In this document: positions 1 through 7,199 of the stretch, one piece after another
Position numbering within the stretch: position 1 is the first letter of the stretch
Layout: each line of letters starts with the position of its first letter
Assembly (NCBI GenBank): GCA_030668065.1
Contig: DAOUUS010000022.1
Span: forward strand, 1 to 12,211
Reading direction: 5' to 3'
DNA from: Candidatus Methanophagales archaeon
GTDB lineage: Archaea > Halobacteriota > Syntropharchaeia > Alkanophagales > Methanospirareceae
Length of the DNA: 12,211 bases
Notes under the pieces: generated by a model
What the model saw: only the letters and a program-made list of their open reading frames with translations
Told to the model about the DNA's origin: nothing
The model's database searches: none
Translations under genes and position numbers: made by a program

Positions 1-828
1 AAGTTCGAGCAGTTCACTCGTCTCTGGTGGTTCGTTTTCAAATACGTCCAGAGCCGCACCTGCTACTTTGCCGCTTCTTATTGCGGCAGCCAACGCAGCC
101 TCGTCTAATATACCACCACGTGCACAGTTTATCACTCGCACTCCTTCTTTCATCTGCGCGAACGCTTCTTTGTCTATTAAGTGATGCGTGTCCGTTACAA
201 GTGGCGTGTGCATCGTGATAAAGTCCGCTACCGAAATAACGTCCGTAAAGCTCGAAAGAGCAATCCCTAGCTCTCTTGCTTTATCCTGTGATATAAACGG
301 GTCATATGCAACTATTCGCATTCCAAGCCCCTTCGCCATTTTCGCTACTTCATACCCCACACGACCCAAACCTATTACGCCCAGAACCTTGCCGTTCACT
401 TCTACACCCATGTACTTCTTCCGTTCCCATTTGCCCGACTTCATAGAGCCGTTTGCAGCCGGAATATTACGTGAAATGCTGAGCAGCATCCCAATGGTGT
501 GTTCCGCTGCCGAGATAGTATTAGCCGATGGTGCGTTTACCACCAGTATTCCTCGTTCCGTGGCGGTCTCCACGTCTATGTTATCCACACCCACTCCCGC
601 TCGCCCTATCACTTTCAAGCGTGTCCCTGCTTCTATTATCTCTTTTGTTGCTTTCGTGCCACTTCGCACTACTAACGCATCATAGTCTGCAATTCGTGCC
701 TTCAATTCATCATTGCTCAAATCCAACAAGACGTCCACATCCGCAAATTCACGCAGCTTAATTATGCCTTCTTCTGAAAGGTTATCCGATACAAGCACCC
801 TATTCTTTGATGCCTCATTTTTAGTCAT
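1..828 (-). CDS. serA: D-3-phosphoglycerate dehydrogenase (partial, C-terminus beyond window)
   Basis: Oxidises 3-phosphoglycerate to 3-phosphohydroxypyruvate with NAD+, the first step of cytosolic serine synthesis. The open frame runs from ATG 828 to the left edge, giving the first 276 residues. Visible in order: an N-terminal substrate-domain half with RAGVGVDNID, a Rossmann NAD-binding motif GLGRVG, the catalytic-arginine segment NCARGGILDE, and DVFENEPP, which carries the catalytic glutamate. The catalytic histidine and any C-terminal ASB or ACT regulatory domain lie outside the window. The start is supported by a strong Shine-Dalgarno (GGAGGAG, 834-840 complement), which lies in the 14-nt gap after the glnA stop, so glnA and serA are probably cotranscribed. 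Related 2-hydroxyacid dehydrogenases (glyoxylate or hydroxypyruvate reductase) are the alternatives, but the RAGVGVDNID and CARGGILDE wording is typical of SerA. Confidence 0.93.
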   Translation of the reverse strand, partial: MTKNEASKNRVLVSDNLSEEGIIKLREFADVDVLLDLSNDELKARIADYDALVVRSGTKATKEIIEAGTRLKVIGRAGVGVDNIDVETATERGILVVNAPSANTISAAEHTIGMLLSISRNIPAANGSMKSGKWERKKYMGVEVNGKVLGVIGLGRVGYEVAKMAKGLGMRIVAYDPFISQDKARELGIALSSFTDVISVADFITMHTPLVTDTHHLIDKEAFAQMKEGVRVINCARGGILDEAALAAAIRSGKVAGAALDVFENEPPETSELLEL

Positions 829-833
829 CTGAG

Positions 834-841
834 CTCCTCCT
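834..841 (-). promoter_or_regulatory. Shine-Dalgarno of serA
   Basis: The complement reads AGGAGGAG a few bases upstream of ATG 828, inside the 14-nt glnA-serA gap. It fixes the serA start and supports translation as a downstream operon gene. Confidence 0.75.
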
Positions 842-842
842 T

Positions 843-2180
843 TTATAACACCGATAGATACTCCTTCAATTCCCATTCCGTTACATTCACTCGATACCTA
901 TCCCATTCCACCTTCTTTGACGTGATGAAATTCTCGAAAACATGGTCACCAAGAGCTTCCCTCACCAATTCACTCTTCTCAGTCAGCGCAATCGCCTCAA
1001 TCAAACTTCCGGGCAGTACTGAAATCCCCTCTCTCGCCCGTTCATCAGCACTCATTATATATACATCCTTTTCCGTGGGTGGTGGCAACTCATACTTGTT
1101 CTTCATCCCGGCTAATCCCGCTGCGAGCATCACCGAGAATGCTAAATATGGATTGCATGCCGGGTCAGGGCTGCGGTATTCCACTCGTGTCGCTTCCTCT
1201 TTACCCGGTTTATACATCGGCACCCGTACAAGCGTAGAACGGTTATGACGCGCCCAGGTAATGTATGCTGGCGCTTCATAGCCCGGCACCAAACGTTTAT
1301 ACGAATTTATCCACTGATTGGTTATCGAGGTAATCTCAGGTGCGTGTCTTAACAATCCCGCGATATAGCTCTTTGCAAAATCAGAGATTTGATGTTCGGC
1401 ATCTTGATCGAAGAACGCATTGCGATCTCCTTTAAATAGCGATTGATGCACGTGCATTCCAGAGCCATTCATACCGAAGATGGGTTTAGGCATGAACGAG
1501 GCATAACATCCTTGTTGCTGTGCGATCTCCTTAATCACGATTCGAGAGGTCATCACATTGTCTGCCATCGCAAGCGCATCTTTATAACGAAGGTCTATCT
1601 CGTGCTGCGAAGGTGCAACTTCGTGGTGGCTGGCTTCCACGGTTATTCCCATTGCCTCCTGCATTAAGACCGCATCTCGTCGTAAGTCGCTTCCCGCATC
1701 CAAAGTCATTAAATCGAAGTATCCGCCTTCATCCATTATCTCCGGTTTTTTATCGCTGTTGAAGTAAAAATATTCCAGTTCGGGACCGATGTAGAACGTG
1801 TAGCCGTATTCTTCCTTCAACTTTGCCAGGTTCCGTTTCAAAATGTACCTTGGATCACCCATGTATGGTGTGCCATCCGGCACCAAAATATCACAGAACA
1901 TTCGCGCAACTGCATCCTCCTTCGTTCTCCACGGAACAATCTTGAATGTCGCAGGGTCAGGTTTCGCGAGCATATCGCTCTCGTCAATCCGTGCAAATCC
2001 TTTTATCGAAGAGCCGTCAAATCCCATCCCTTCATCAAACGCAGCTTCTAATTCGCTAACTGAGATAGTAACGCACTTCAATCGCCCCAGGATGTCTGTG
2101 AACCAGAGTCCAACAAATTTAACACCTTGTTCGTTTACCGTTTCAAATACTTCTTCCTTTCCCTTTGCTTTTATTTCCAT
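843..2180 (-). CDS. glnA: Glutamine synthetase type I (GSI-alpha)
   Basis: Makes glutamine from glutamate, ammonia and ATP in the cytosol, the main ammonia-assimilation step, as a dodecamer in this family. The 445-residue product has the normal GSI length. Visible motifs: the N-terminal signature GFDGSSIKGFARIDESDM (about 53-70), the ATP-binding signature KPIFGMNGSGMHVHQS, and NSYKRLVPGYEAP with the glutamate of the active-site flap, followed by the HNRS and R-rich substrate segments. The arginine in GFARIDES (residue 64) matches the feedback-inhibition arginine of Bacillus-type GSI-alpha. The segment at the usual adenylylation site reads KDVYIMS, as in GSI-alpha, so adenylylation control is unlikely. 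ATG 2180 has no convincing Shine-Dalgarno, and a TATA-like box 31-40 nt upstream suggests a near-leaderless mRNA. It lies between nadE (112-nt gap) and serA (14-nt gap). Confidence 0.97.
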   Translation of the reverse strand: MEIKAKGKEEVFETVNEQGVKFVGLWFTDILGRLKCVTISVSELEAAFDEGMGFDGSSIKGFARIDESDMLAKPDPATFKIVPWRTKEDAVARMFCDILVPDGTPYMGDPRYILKRNLAKLKEEYGYTFYIGPELEYFYFNSDKKPEIMDEGGYFDLMTLDAGSDLRRDAVLMQEAMGITVEASHHEVAPSQHEIDLRYKDALAMADNVMTSRIVIKEIAQQQGCYASFMPKPIFGMNGSGMHVHQSLFKGDRNAFFDQDAEHQISDFAKSYIAGLLRHAPEITSITNQWINSYKRLVPGYEAPAYITWARHNRSTLVRVPMYKPGKEEATRVEYRSPDPACNPYLAFSVMLAAGLAGMKNKYELPPPTEKDVYIMSADERAREGISVLPGSLIEAIALTEKSELVREALGDHVFENFITSKKVEWDRYRVNVTEWELKEYLSVL

Positions 2181-2210
2181 ATCGTCTCGGACATCTATTA
2201 TTTCATTCTT

Positions 2211-2220
2211 TATTTATAAT
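2211..2220 (-). promoter_or_regulatory. Putative archaeal TATA box for glnA-serA
   Basis: The complement reads ATTATAAATA. Its centre lies about 26 nt before a predicted start near 2189, giving a leader of roughly ten bases before ATG 2180, which agrees with the absence of a Shine-Dalgarno. This is position-based inference. Confidence 0.4.
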
Positions 2221-2292
2221 TATGTGTTGTATCGCGAACGATTGAAATGTGAGTAAAAGTCCAGAATGTAAAGAAACAGTGCGCTAACAACT

Positions 2293-3051
2293 TCAAATCG
2301 AGCGTAAATACGCCACAGGTGGTGTATTCCGTTTATGTGCGGTAGTTTCGATCTTTTTCTGCACCTGCTCCACCTTATCTCGGTCACAACCCGCGAAATC
2401 CGTTGATTCTATCGCATTCAATACCGTATCCAGCTCTTCGTAAGGCATTCCAATCTCCGATTCGTCCGTCTGACCAGCCCATAACCCCGCAGAAGGCGGT
2501 TTATCAATTATCGCTTTCGGGATGCCCAACGTCTCCGCTAAAGCTTTCACTTCGGTCTTTAAAAGATTGCCCAAAGGGAGTATATCCACCCCCCCATCGC
2601 CGTATTTTGTGTAGTATCCAATCATGAGTTCGCTTTTATTTCCTGTGCCAACCACCAGATAATTACGCTTATTTGCGAAATAATAAAGAAATAGCATCCT
2701 CAAACGTGGTTTCAGGTTCGAGATGGCGACATCGCCTTTTCCCGTGTCTGCGGCAGCTTCAAGCGTTTCAATAACCGCTGCGAATACCGGTGAGACCTCT
2801 ATTGTCCGTGTTTCAATATCAAACTTGTCCGTTACCAGTTTCACATGTTCTATATCCACAGGGTCACTTCTGCAAGGTAGAATCAAGCCAAGCGTGTTAT
2901 TCTGGCACGCATACTTACATAAAACCGCGGTTACGGAAGAATCCAGGCCGCCGCTCATACCCAGTACAACACCCGCCGCCGATGCTTCTTCCACCTTCGC
3001 TCTGATCCATCCGCTTAGTTCTTCAGCTACAATCTTCAGTTTCGTATTCAT
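2293..3051 (-). CDS. nadE: NH3-dependent NAD+ synthetase
   Basis: Converts nicotinic acid adenine dinucleotide, ATP and ammonia to NAD+, the last step of cytosolic NAD synthesis. The 252-residue length equals the synthetase domain alone, and no N-terminal glutaminase domain is present, so ammonia is the expected nitrogen donor. Visible: the P-loop pyrophosphatase motif SGGLDSS (33-39), LKPRLRM (113-119), GTGNKSELMIGYYTKYGDGG (135-154) and LPLGNLLKTEV, then KPPSAGLWAGQTDE, all typical of NadE. ATG 3051 follows an AT-rich box shared with the divergent gene. It sits 112 nt upstream of glnA on the same strand. The joint presence of NadE and GlnA, both ammonia users, is natural but may be coincidental. 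Confidence 0.95.
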   Translation of the reverse strand: MNTKLKIVAEELSGWIRAKVEEASAAGVVLGMSGGLDSSVTAVLCKYACQNNTLGLILPCRSDPVDIEHVKLVTDKFDIETRTIEVSPVFAAVIETLEAAADTGKGDVAISNLKPRLRMLFLYYFANKRNYLVVGTGNKSELMIGYYTKYGDGGVDILPLGNLLKTEVKALAETLGIPKAIIDKPPSAGLWAGQTDESEIGMPYEELDTVLNAIESTDFAGCDRDKVEQVQKKIETTAHKRNTPPVAYLRSI

Positions 3052-3080
3052 AGCCCGATATTTTATGTTGACGCATTACT

Positions 3081-3092
3081 TTTATATATTTA
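3081..3092. promoter_or_regulatory. Shared TATA element of divergent nadE and COG2426-like gene
   Basis: The 65-bp gap between divergent genes contains one strong AT box, TTTATATATTTA, readable as a TATA box on both strands. On the plus strand it predicts a start near 3112 (ATG 3117); on the minus strand near 3061 (ATG 3051). Both transcripts would have leaders of about 5-10 nt. Geometry-based inference. Confidence 0.45.
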
Positions 3093-3116
3093 AGGAAAAG
3101 ATACAGTAATGTTCTT

Positions 3117-3599
3117 ATGATTTTTGAGATGGGTATTAACGTGCTGGCGGAGTGCATAGGTGTGATAGCAATAGCGATGGTTCCTCTGGGTGAATTGCGT
3201 GTCGCTATCCCACTGGGAATAAATCTTTTTGCTATGGACCCCATCCCGGTATACTTCTTATCTGTGATAGGAAATATGATACCAGTAGTGCCGTTGCTGC
3301 TTTTTCTCGAGCCCATTTCAAACTGGTTGAGACGCTACTCGTTCTTCAACCGATTTTTTAACTCGTTATTCGCAAGAACGAGACGATATGACCATAGGAT
3401 GGAGAAATACGGTGCTTTAGGGTTAATACCTTTTGTCGCTATACCTCTGCCCGTGACGGGTGCGTGGACGGCATGTGCTGTTGCTTTCGTCTTCGGTATT
3501 CATTTCCGATACGCATTTACGTCTATTCTCGCAGGTGTGATGGTGGCGGGCGTGATCGTGACGCTGTCGTGCATGGGAGTTTTGGTGCTAATTGATTAG
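3117..3599 (+). CDS. COG2426 / small multidrug export-like membrane protein
   Basis: A 160-residue integral membrane protein resembling the family named small multidrug export protein (PF06695, COG2426). That name is historical, and substrate and direction of transport are not established. Hydrophobic segments lie at about 7-24, 28-65 (two helices around the NMIP turn), 99-128 and 135-158, with a basic cytosolic-looking stretch at 69-96. Family-type motifs are PLGELRVAIPLG (23-34) and FVAIPLPVTGAWT (106-118), a re-entrant-type proline and glycine pattern. The start at 3117 gives a nearly leaderless message from the shared promoter; Met5 is an alternative. It ends 35 nt before the DUF123 gene on the same strand, so the two may form a transcription unit. 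Confidence 0.85.
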   Translation: MIFEMGINVLAECIGVIAIAMVPLGELRVAIPLGINLFAMDPIPVYFLSVIGNMIPVVPLLLFLEPISNWLRRYSFFNRFFNSLFARTRRYDHRMEKYGALGLIPFVAIPLPVTGAWTACAVAFVFGIHFRYAFTSILAGVMVAGVIVTLSCMGVLVLID

Positions 3600-3634
3600 A
3601 GTTAGTAAATTCAAGGCTAAAAGAGCGGAGAAGA

Positions 3635-4069
3635 ATGAAAGGGTCCTACGTGCTAATCCTAGAAAACCGTAAGGACATAGAGCAAGAAATAGGTAAAATC
3701 GGCTGCGTAGCGTTTGAGAAGAGCTTTTATGCTTATGTCGGCTCGGCGCTTTCGGGCTTAGAACGAAGAATCGAACGGCATTTGCGAGTCCCGGGCGACA
3801 ACAAGAAATTGCACTGGCACATTGACTATTTCCTGGCGAGTCCTACGGTAGAAATAAAAGAGGTGGTATTTGCGGAATCGGCGGATAGCAAAGAATGCGA
3901 AATTGCAACGATTCTAAACCGTGATTTAGCGGCTATAACGGATTTCGGGTGTACCGATTGCCGATGCCAAAGCCATTTGTTCTTTTCCACGAGCTTAAGT
4001 CGGTTAAAAAAACTCGTTCACATTAGTTTTTATGGTTTTGGGCTCGAGTTGTACTCAATGGTATTCTAA
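3635..4069 (+). CDS. DUF123 GIY-YIG-like nuclease domain protein
   Basis: A 144-residue soluble protein of the DUF123 (PF01986, COG1833, Uri-type GIY-YIG) family. Known members are small archaeal or bacterial proteins or are fused to endonuclease III; a DNA-processing role is presumed from the fold. Visible: GSYVLIL (3-9) and YAYVGSA (32-38), which correspond to the GIY and YIG strands, the arginine-rich helix LERRIERHLR (42-51) with the expected catalytic arginine, HWHIDYF (60-66), a glutamate in KECEIA (about 89), and the cysteine-histidine cluster FGCTDCRCQSHLF (104-116). The C-terminal 15 residues do not match anything I recall. ATG 3635 is preceded by GGAG with short spacing (3627-3630). 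Chromosomal role unknown. Confidence 0.87.
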   Translation: MKGSYVLILENRKDIEQEIGKIGCVAFEKSFYAYVGSALSGLERRIERHLRVPGDNKKLHWHIDYFLASPTVEIKEVVFAESADSKECEIATILNRDLAAITDFGCTDCRCQSHLFFSTSLSRLKKLVHISFYGFGLELYSMVF

Positions 4070-4168
4070 CCAGCAGAACTAAACTGGATTGATAGTTTAT
4101 ATTGAATAGTCCATTCCGTGTAGCACCTGTTCCCGCACCACGAATAAGTAAGGAAAATATAGTTGAAA

Positions 4169-4178
4169 CTTATATCAC
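4169..4178 (+). promoter_or_regulatory. Putative TATA box for the FrhB-like gene
   Basis: CTTATATCAC lies about 26 nt upstream of a predicted transcription start near 4199, which leaves the Shine-Dalgarno (AGGAAGGA, 4203-4210) and ATG 4219 on the message. It supports 4219 rather than the in-frame TTG at 4102 as the start. Confidence 0.4.
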
Positions 4179-4218
4179 TATATACAGTAATACAGGAACG
4201 TTAGGAAGGATACGAAAA

Positions 4219-5259
4219 ATGGAAGAGAAGAAATATTTTAGTGACCTGAATCGAGAAGTGATTGAGACAGGGAAATGCACGCTTTGCGGTGGCTGTGTCG
4301 CAACTTGTAAGTTGCTCGATGTCGGTTATCTAAGTGTATCAGACGAAAGACCGGTGATTGAGGAAGGGGTGCGATGTCCCACGGATTGTGGGTATTGCTA
4401 TTCCCAATGTCCACGGGTAGAGAAACCGACTTTAATGGAAGGACTTGAAGAGATATACGAAGTTGTTAGCAAAGATGATGAGATATTAAATGCGTGTCAG
4501 GATGGTGGTGTGGTTACTTCGTTACTCGTGTATGCACTTTCTGATGCCGTAGCCGAGGGTTGTATAACGGTAGTAGATAAAGGCGATTGGCGGCCTGAGG
4601 TGCAAATAGCAATGGATAAATCGAGCGTGCTAAAAAGCGCGGGTAGTAAATATACACCTGCGGCAACGCTTACGGGTATACCCGAGGCTATTATGAACTA
4701 TGGGCTCTGGAGTAGCGCGCTAGTAGGTACTCCATGTCAGATGGCGGGGTATGAGAAGATGGTTGCAGTGGGTCGTGGCACGCACAATGCGCATAATTTC
4801 GCGTCTAATGTGCAGCTAAGGCTCGGGCTGTTCTGCAAGGGCTGCTATTCGTATGAGAAGCTGATGAAGGACTATCTGGAAGGCAAACAAGGTATAAATA
4901 TAAACGAAGTCACAAAATTAGACATTCGGGATGACGTTTTACACGTGTATGCGGGTGATAAAGAGCTGGTGAGTGCAGGTACTAACGAGATAGAGGTTTA
5001 TAAACGAGATGGGTGCGGGATATGTGAAGATTTTACGGGGCTGTTTTCTGATATAAGTGTAGGAAATGTCGGTGTACCTGCGGGTAAGTCCGCGGTTATA
5101 ATTCATACGGATTTCGGGAAGGAGGTGTTTGAATACGCTTTGGAACGAGGTTTTATAGAAGCGAAGCAGATAGACCCGTCCGGTGCTGATTTGATACACA
5201 AATTGCAGAAAGAGAAGAAAGAGGCGGGGATTGCAGAGCAGAATCGTAGGAAAAAGTAA
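4219..5259 (+). CDS. FrhB/FdhB-type F420-dependent iron-sulfur flavoprotein (orphan beta subunit)
   Basis: A 346-residue protein of the coenzyme F420 hydrogenase/dehydrogenase beta-subunit family. In known complexes such subunits bind FAD and iron-sulfur clusters and pass electrons to or from F420; the partner here is not visible. Two ferredoxin-like cysteine sets lie at the N-terminus: C20, C23, C26, C30 and C53, C57, C60, C64. Then follow DGGVVTSLL (95-103), the conserved GTPCQ (170-174), LGLFCKGC (202-209) and RDGCGIC (263-269) with additional cysteines. The start was chosen because AGGAAGGA ends 8 nt before ATG 4219; the in-frame upstream TTG would add 39 unconserved residues and lie upstream of the TATA box. 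There is no hydrogenase, formate dehydrogenase or sulfite reductase gene next to it, so it is an orphan paralog. The exact donor and acceptor are unknown. Confidence 0.88.
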   Translation: MEEKKYFSDLNREVIETGKCTLCGGCVATCKLLDVGYLSVSDERPVIEEGVRCPTDCGYCYSQCPRVEKPTLMEGLEEIYEVVSKDDEILNACQDGGVVTSLLVYALSDAVAEGCITVVDKGDWRPEVQIAMDKSSVLKSAGSKYTPAATLTGIPEAIMNYGLWSSALVGTPCQMAGYEKMVAVGRGTHNAHNFASNVQLRLGLFCKGCYSYEKLMKDYLEGKQGININEVTKLDIRDDVLHVYAGDKELVSAGTNEIEVYKRDGCGICEDFTGLFSDISVGNVGVPAGKSAVIIHTDFGKEVFEYALERGFIEAKQIDPSGADLIHKLQKEKKEAGIAEQNRRKK

Positions 5260-5279
5260 TCCTGGATAGAACAAGAAGG

Positions 5280-5319
5280 AACGGGGCAATAAAAAATCCG
5301 ATTGCCCGTTTTCTTTTTG
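5280..5319 (+). terminator. Hairpin plus T-run after the FrhB-like gene
   Basis: Stem AACG(G)GGCAAT at 5280-5290 pairs with ATTGCCCGTT at 5301-5310 (one bulged G, ten pairs), with a 10-nt loop, followed by TTTTCTTTTT. It starts 20 nt after the stop codon. Archaeal termination mainly needs the T-run; the stem is seen directly. Confidence 0.65.
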
Positions 5320-5321
5320 TC

Positions 5322-5347
5322 AAAAAACCTTTCTTTAAAGAAGAAAG
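5322..5347 (-). terminator. Hairpin plus T-run terminating the minus-strand unit
   Basis: On the complement, CTTTCTT (5347-5341) pairs with AAGAAAG (5335-5329) across a 5-nt loop, and is followed by GGTTTTTTG (5329-5321). It lies 17 nt after the stop of the 95-residue ORF and is back-to-back with the plus-strand terminator, a convergent pair. Confidence 0.5.
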
Positions 5348-5364
5348 CTTTACCAAAGAAACAT

Positions 5365-5652
5365 TCACATTATATCGTCCTTCTTATTTCGGATAAGATA
5401 GCCTTTTACTTTTTCTGCTAATCTTGGCGGTAGCGATGCCAATTTCGTCAAATTTTTGCTCTTTCTGCTTTCCAAATCCTTTTTCAAATCAGAATAAGCG
5501 ATTTCCTGTAAAGGAATAGCGATTTTGTGCTCCATACCAGTACCAAAAACCTTAGCTCCAACGGTTACAGAAAGTTCTTCGCGTATTCCAGGTTCCAGGG
5601 AGATCAGTATATCATCCAGCTTATTCTCGAATCGCTCCAAATCTTTAGACAT
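5365..5652 (-). CDS. Hypothetical 95-residue charged protein
   Basis: I do not recognise this protein. It is 95 residues, soluble, rich in Lys, Glu, Asp and Leu, with no signal peptide, membrane segment or cysteines. The N-terminal 20 residues and the segment 56-90 look helical and amphipathic; the central part, around TVGAKVFGTGMEHKIAIPL, looks like beta strands. The ATG at 5652 lies 15 nt after the stop of the nitrilase piece, and a putative terminator follows the stop, so it is probably the last gene of the same transcript. No clear Shine-Dalgarno precedes the ATG. The tight spacing suggests a functional tie to the HEAT-nitrilase gene, but this is inference only. Confidence 0.6.
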   Translation of the reverse strand: MSKDLERFENKLDDILISLEPGIREELSVTVGAKVFGTGMEHKIAIPLQEIAYSDLKKDLESRKSKNLTKLASLPPRLAEKVKGYLIRNKKDDIM

Positions 5653-5667
5653 ACTAATTTGACAATG

Positions 5668-6501
5668 TCACATGTGAATCGGATTTTTCTGGATATTTTT
5701 AACGCTTATTAGCTCTTCATTCGGGTCGGAATGCGTTGGCACTTGAACAGATTTGTGAATTAGGTTGAAATCCGCGAGAATCACTTCTTCTCGACCTTTT
5801 TTGACTTCGCATAATTTATATGTCAAATCTTCAGCGTCTTTGCATCCACCGTCCACAAGTGCACCGAAGTAGCTTCTATTTAACCGTCCGAAAATCGAAG
5901 TGCCGCCATATAACCCGGTATTTGCTATCAGGGCGTATGAAGGGATTTTTTCGACATGAATGTCTGCCTCTTTCTGAAATCGTTCACTTGCAGAATTAGA
6001 ACAGGGACAGAATATTATATCTATATCAGTCATGTCTCTGAAGTAATGGACTAAATTGTCAAAGTCCCTGCAAATCAATATCACAAACCTGCCAAACTGT
6101 GTCTCGTATCTATATACCGTATCTCCGGGTATCATTCTTGTCCCCATTATCCCAGAACTTTCAGAGGCGGACGAAGTAATCTTAGGCTGGCTTGGTATAT
6201 CAACATCAGATTCCATTATTACAGGGCAGAGGTTTTTGTTGTCTTTGTAAAAACCACCACCGATGACAATCATATCAGGATATTCTTCTTTAATCTCGCT
6301 TATCCACTCTTCGCGCAGACAAAGTTCTGGGAAGCAAACGATATTTGCACCATCCGCCTTGGCTATGTCGAGCGCGGAAGAAATTTTTGTTTTTACTTCG
6401 TCTTTGTTTTTTATAGCGAATGGGAACGATTCTGTCAGTTCAAAACAGAATTGAACCACAGCAACCCGGACAATCTCTTGCTGTGTCTCTGAAATGTGCA
6501 C
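5668..6501 (-). CDS. Carbon-nitrogen hydrolase (nitrilase superfamily) domain
   Basis: Nitrilase-superfamily enzymes cleave or form amide-type C-N bonds; the substrate here is unknown. From GTG 6501 the product has 277 residues. The Glu-Lys-Cys triad appears complete: E59 in FPELC, K107 in QPKITSS and C144 in LICRDFDN. The core strands VRVAVVQF (11-18), IVIGGGFY and SYALIANTGLYGGTSIFG (188-205) match the family. The GTG has no Shine-Dalgarno and the frame stays open upstream to beyond 6660 with a sensible, charged sequence, so this is more likely the C-terminal domain of the HEAT gene than a free enzyme. It should not be read as the glutaminase of NadE, because it is far from nadE, on a separate transcript, and lacks glutaminase-specific context. 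Confidence 0.8.
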   Translation of the reverse strand: MHISETQQEIVRVAVVQFCFELTESFPFAIKNKDEVKTKISSALDIAKADGANIVCFPELCLREEWISEIKEEYPDMIVIGGGFYKDNKNLCPVIMESDVDIPSQPKITSSASESSGIMGTRMIPGDTVYRYETQFGRFVILICRDFDNLVHYFRDMTDIDIIFCPCSNSASERFQKEADIHVEKIPSYALIANTGLYGGTSIFGRLNRSYFGALVDGGCKDAEDLTYKLCEVKKGREEVILADFNLIHKSVQVPTHSDPNEELISVKNIQKNPIHM

Positions 6502-6557
6502 CGGTTGGATCCGAGGAATGCGGATATTTTTAGTTATGTACTCGAAAACACCCGCAA

Positions 6558-7199
6558 CTACTGTACCCTGTTCTGAAAGCTCAATATCCCCCTTATTCTT
6601 GAGTTGTTCACATACGTAGATTCTTTTATCCGCGGGAATATATTCACACAGTCTCTTGCGATACCGTCCATTGTGTTCAGTGCTCTCATAAGAGCCAAAG
6701 GGTCCTGAATGGACAGTTCCTGAGCATATCTGCTCGTTTCTTCTCCATGTTCTTCAAGTAGCGTGCCTTGCGTCTGTTTGCATACCGCTCTCGCTTTTTC
6801 CTGAATCTCACTTATTATCAATTTTATCCGCTCATCAATTATCGGCAGTCCGCGCCGCAAAACCCGCGCTGCTCCTGGCGTTTTTTCCTCGGCAGCACAG
6901 ATTAAATCCGCAGCGTGATCGCAGTATTGCCGGTAGACATTGAGATTGCGTTTTATTGTGTCTAAGTTCGCTTCTCGAAGGCGCTGAGCTTCTGTCAGTG
7001 CGTTTGCAAGATTTTCTATGGCTTCGAGTAGTAGTTCTTTATTCTCTGAGTCTTTCGCTGCTTTTTTTACCTCGGCAAGATATCTCTGAACTTCGGCTTT
7101 TGCTTCATGTTTATTGAACGTTAATGCGTAGAACGCCCGATAAAATGGAAGACAAAAATTAGCATGGTTAATGTAAGTCGCTTCCGTTGAGGCTTTCTC
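6558..7199 (-). CDS. Middle (linker) fragment of the HEAT-nitrilase gene
   Basis: An open frame without a good start of its own runs from the T8 tract to a TGA at 6558-6560. It starts FEKASTEATYINHANFC and is mainly charged and helical, with heptad-like stretches (EAQRLREANLDTIKRNL; DERIKLIISEIQEKARAVCK). The only start codons are internal, such as TTG 6860, with no Shine-Dalgarno. It continues the end of the HEAT part in sense (EFRKGLENALAFF, then FEKASTEATY) and leads to the nitrilase part, so I read it as the connecting domain, out of frame because of one inserted base upstream and one lost base near 6650. The last 25 or so codons (about 6558-6645) probably lie past the second shift and are not real protein. 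Confidence 0.55.
   Translation of the reverse strand, partial: EKASTEATYINHANFCLPFYRAFYALTFNKHEAKAEVQRYLAEVKKAAKDSENKELLLEAIENLANALTEAQRLREANLDTIKRNLNVYRQYCDHAADLICAAEEKTPGAARVLRRGLPIIDERIKLIISEIQEKARAVCKQTQGTLLEEHGEETSRYAQELSIQDPLALMRALNTMDGIARDCVNIFPRIKESTYVNNSRIRGILSFQNRVQ

Noticed and set aside
188..685. 165-codon plus-strand ORF opposite serA
   Set aside because: It is antisense to a clearly recognised SerA frame, and its translation is Ser/Pro/Thr-rich without family features.
1843..2256. Plus-strand ORF opposite the 5' part of glnA
   Set aside because: Antisense shadow of conserved GlnA codons.
3023..3316. Minus-strand ORF overlapping the COG2426-like gene and nadE start
   Set aside because: It lies opposite a recognised membrane protein and crosses the shared promoter; no family match.
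4102..4218. N-terminal extension of the FrhB-like protein from TTG 4102
   Set aside because: The extension is unconserved-looking, spans the probable TATA box, and ATG 4219 has an AGGAAGGA site at good distance.
5668..6501. Nitrilase domain as the detached glutaminase partner of NadE
   Set aside because: It is 2.6 kb away on a separate transcript, appears to be joined to a HEAT protein, and the NadE length is that of the ammonia-dependent type.
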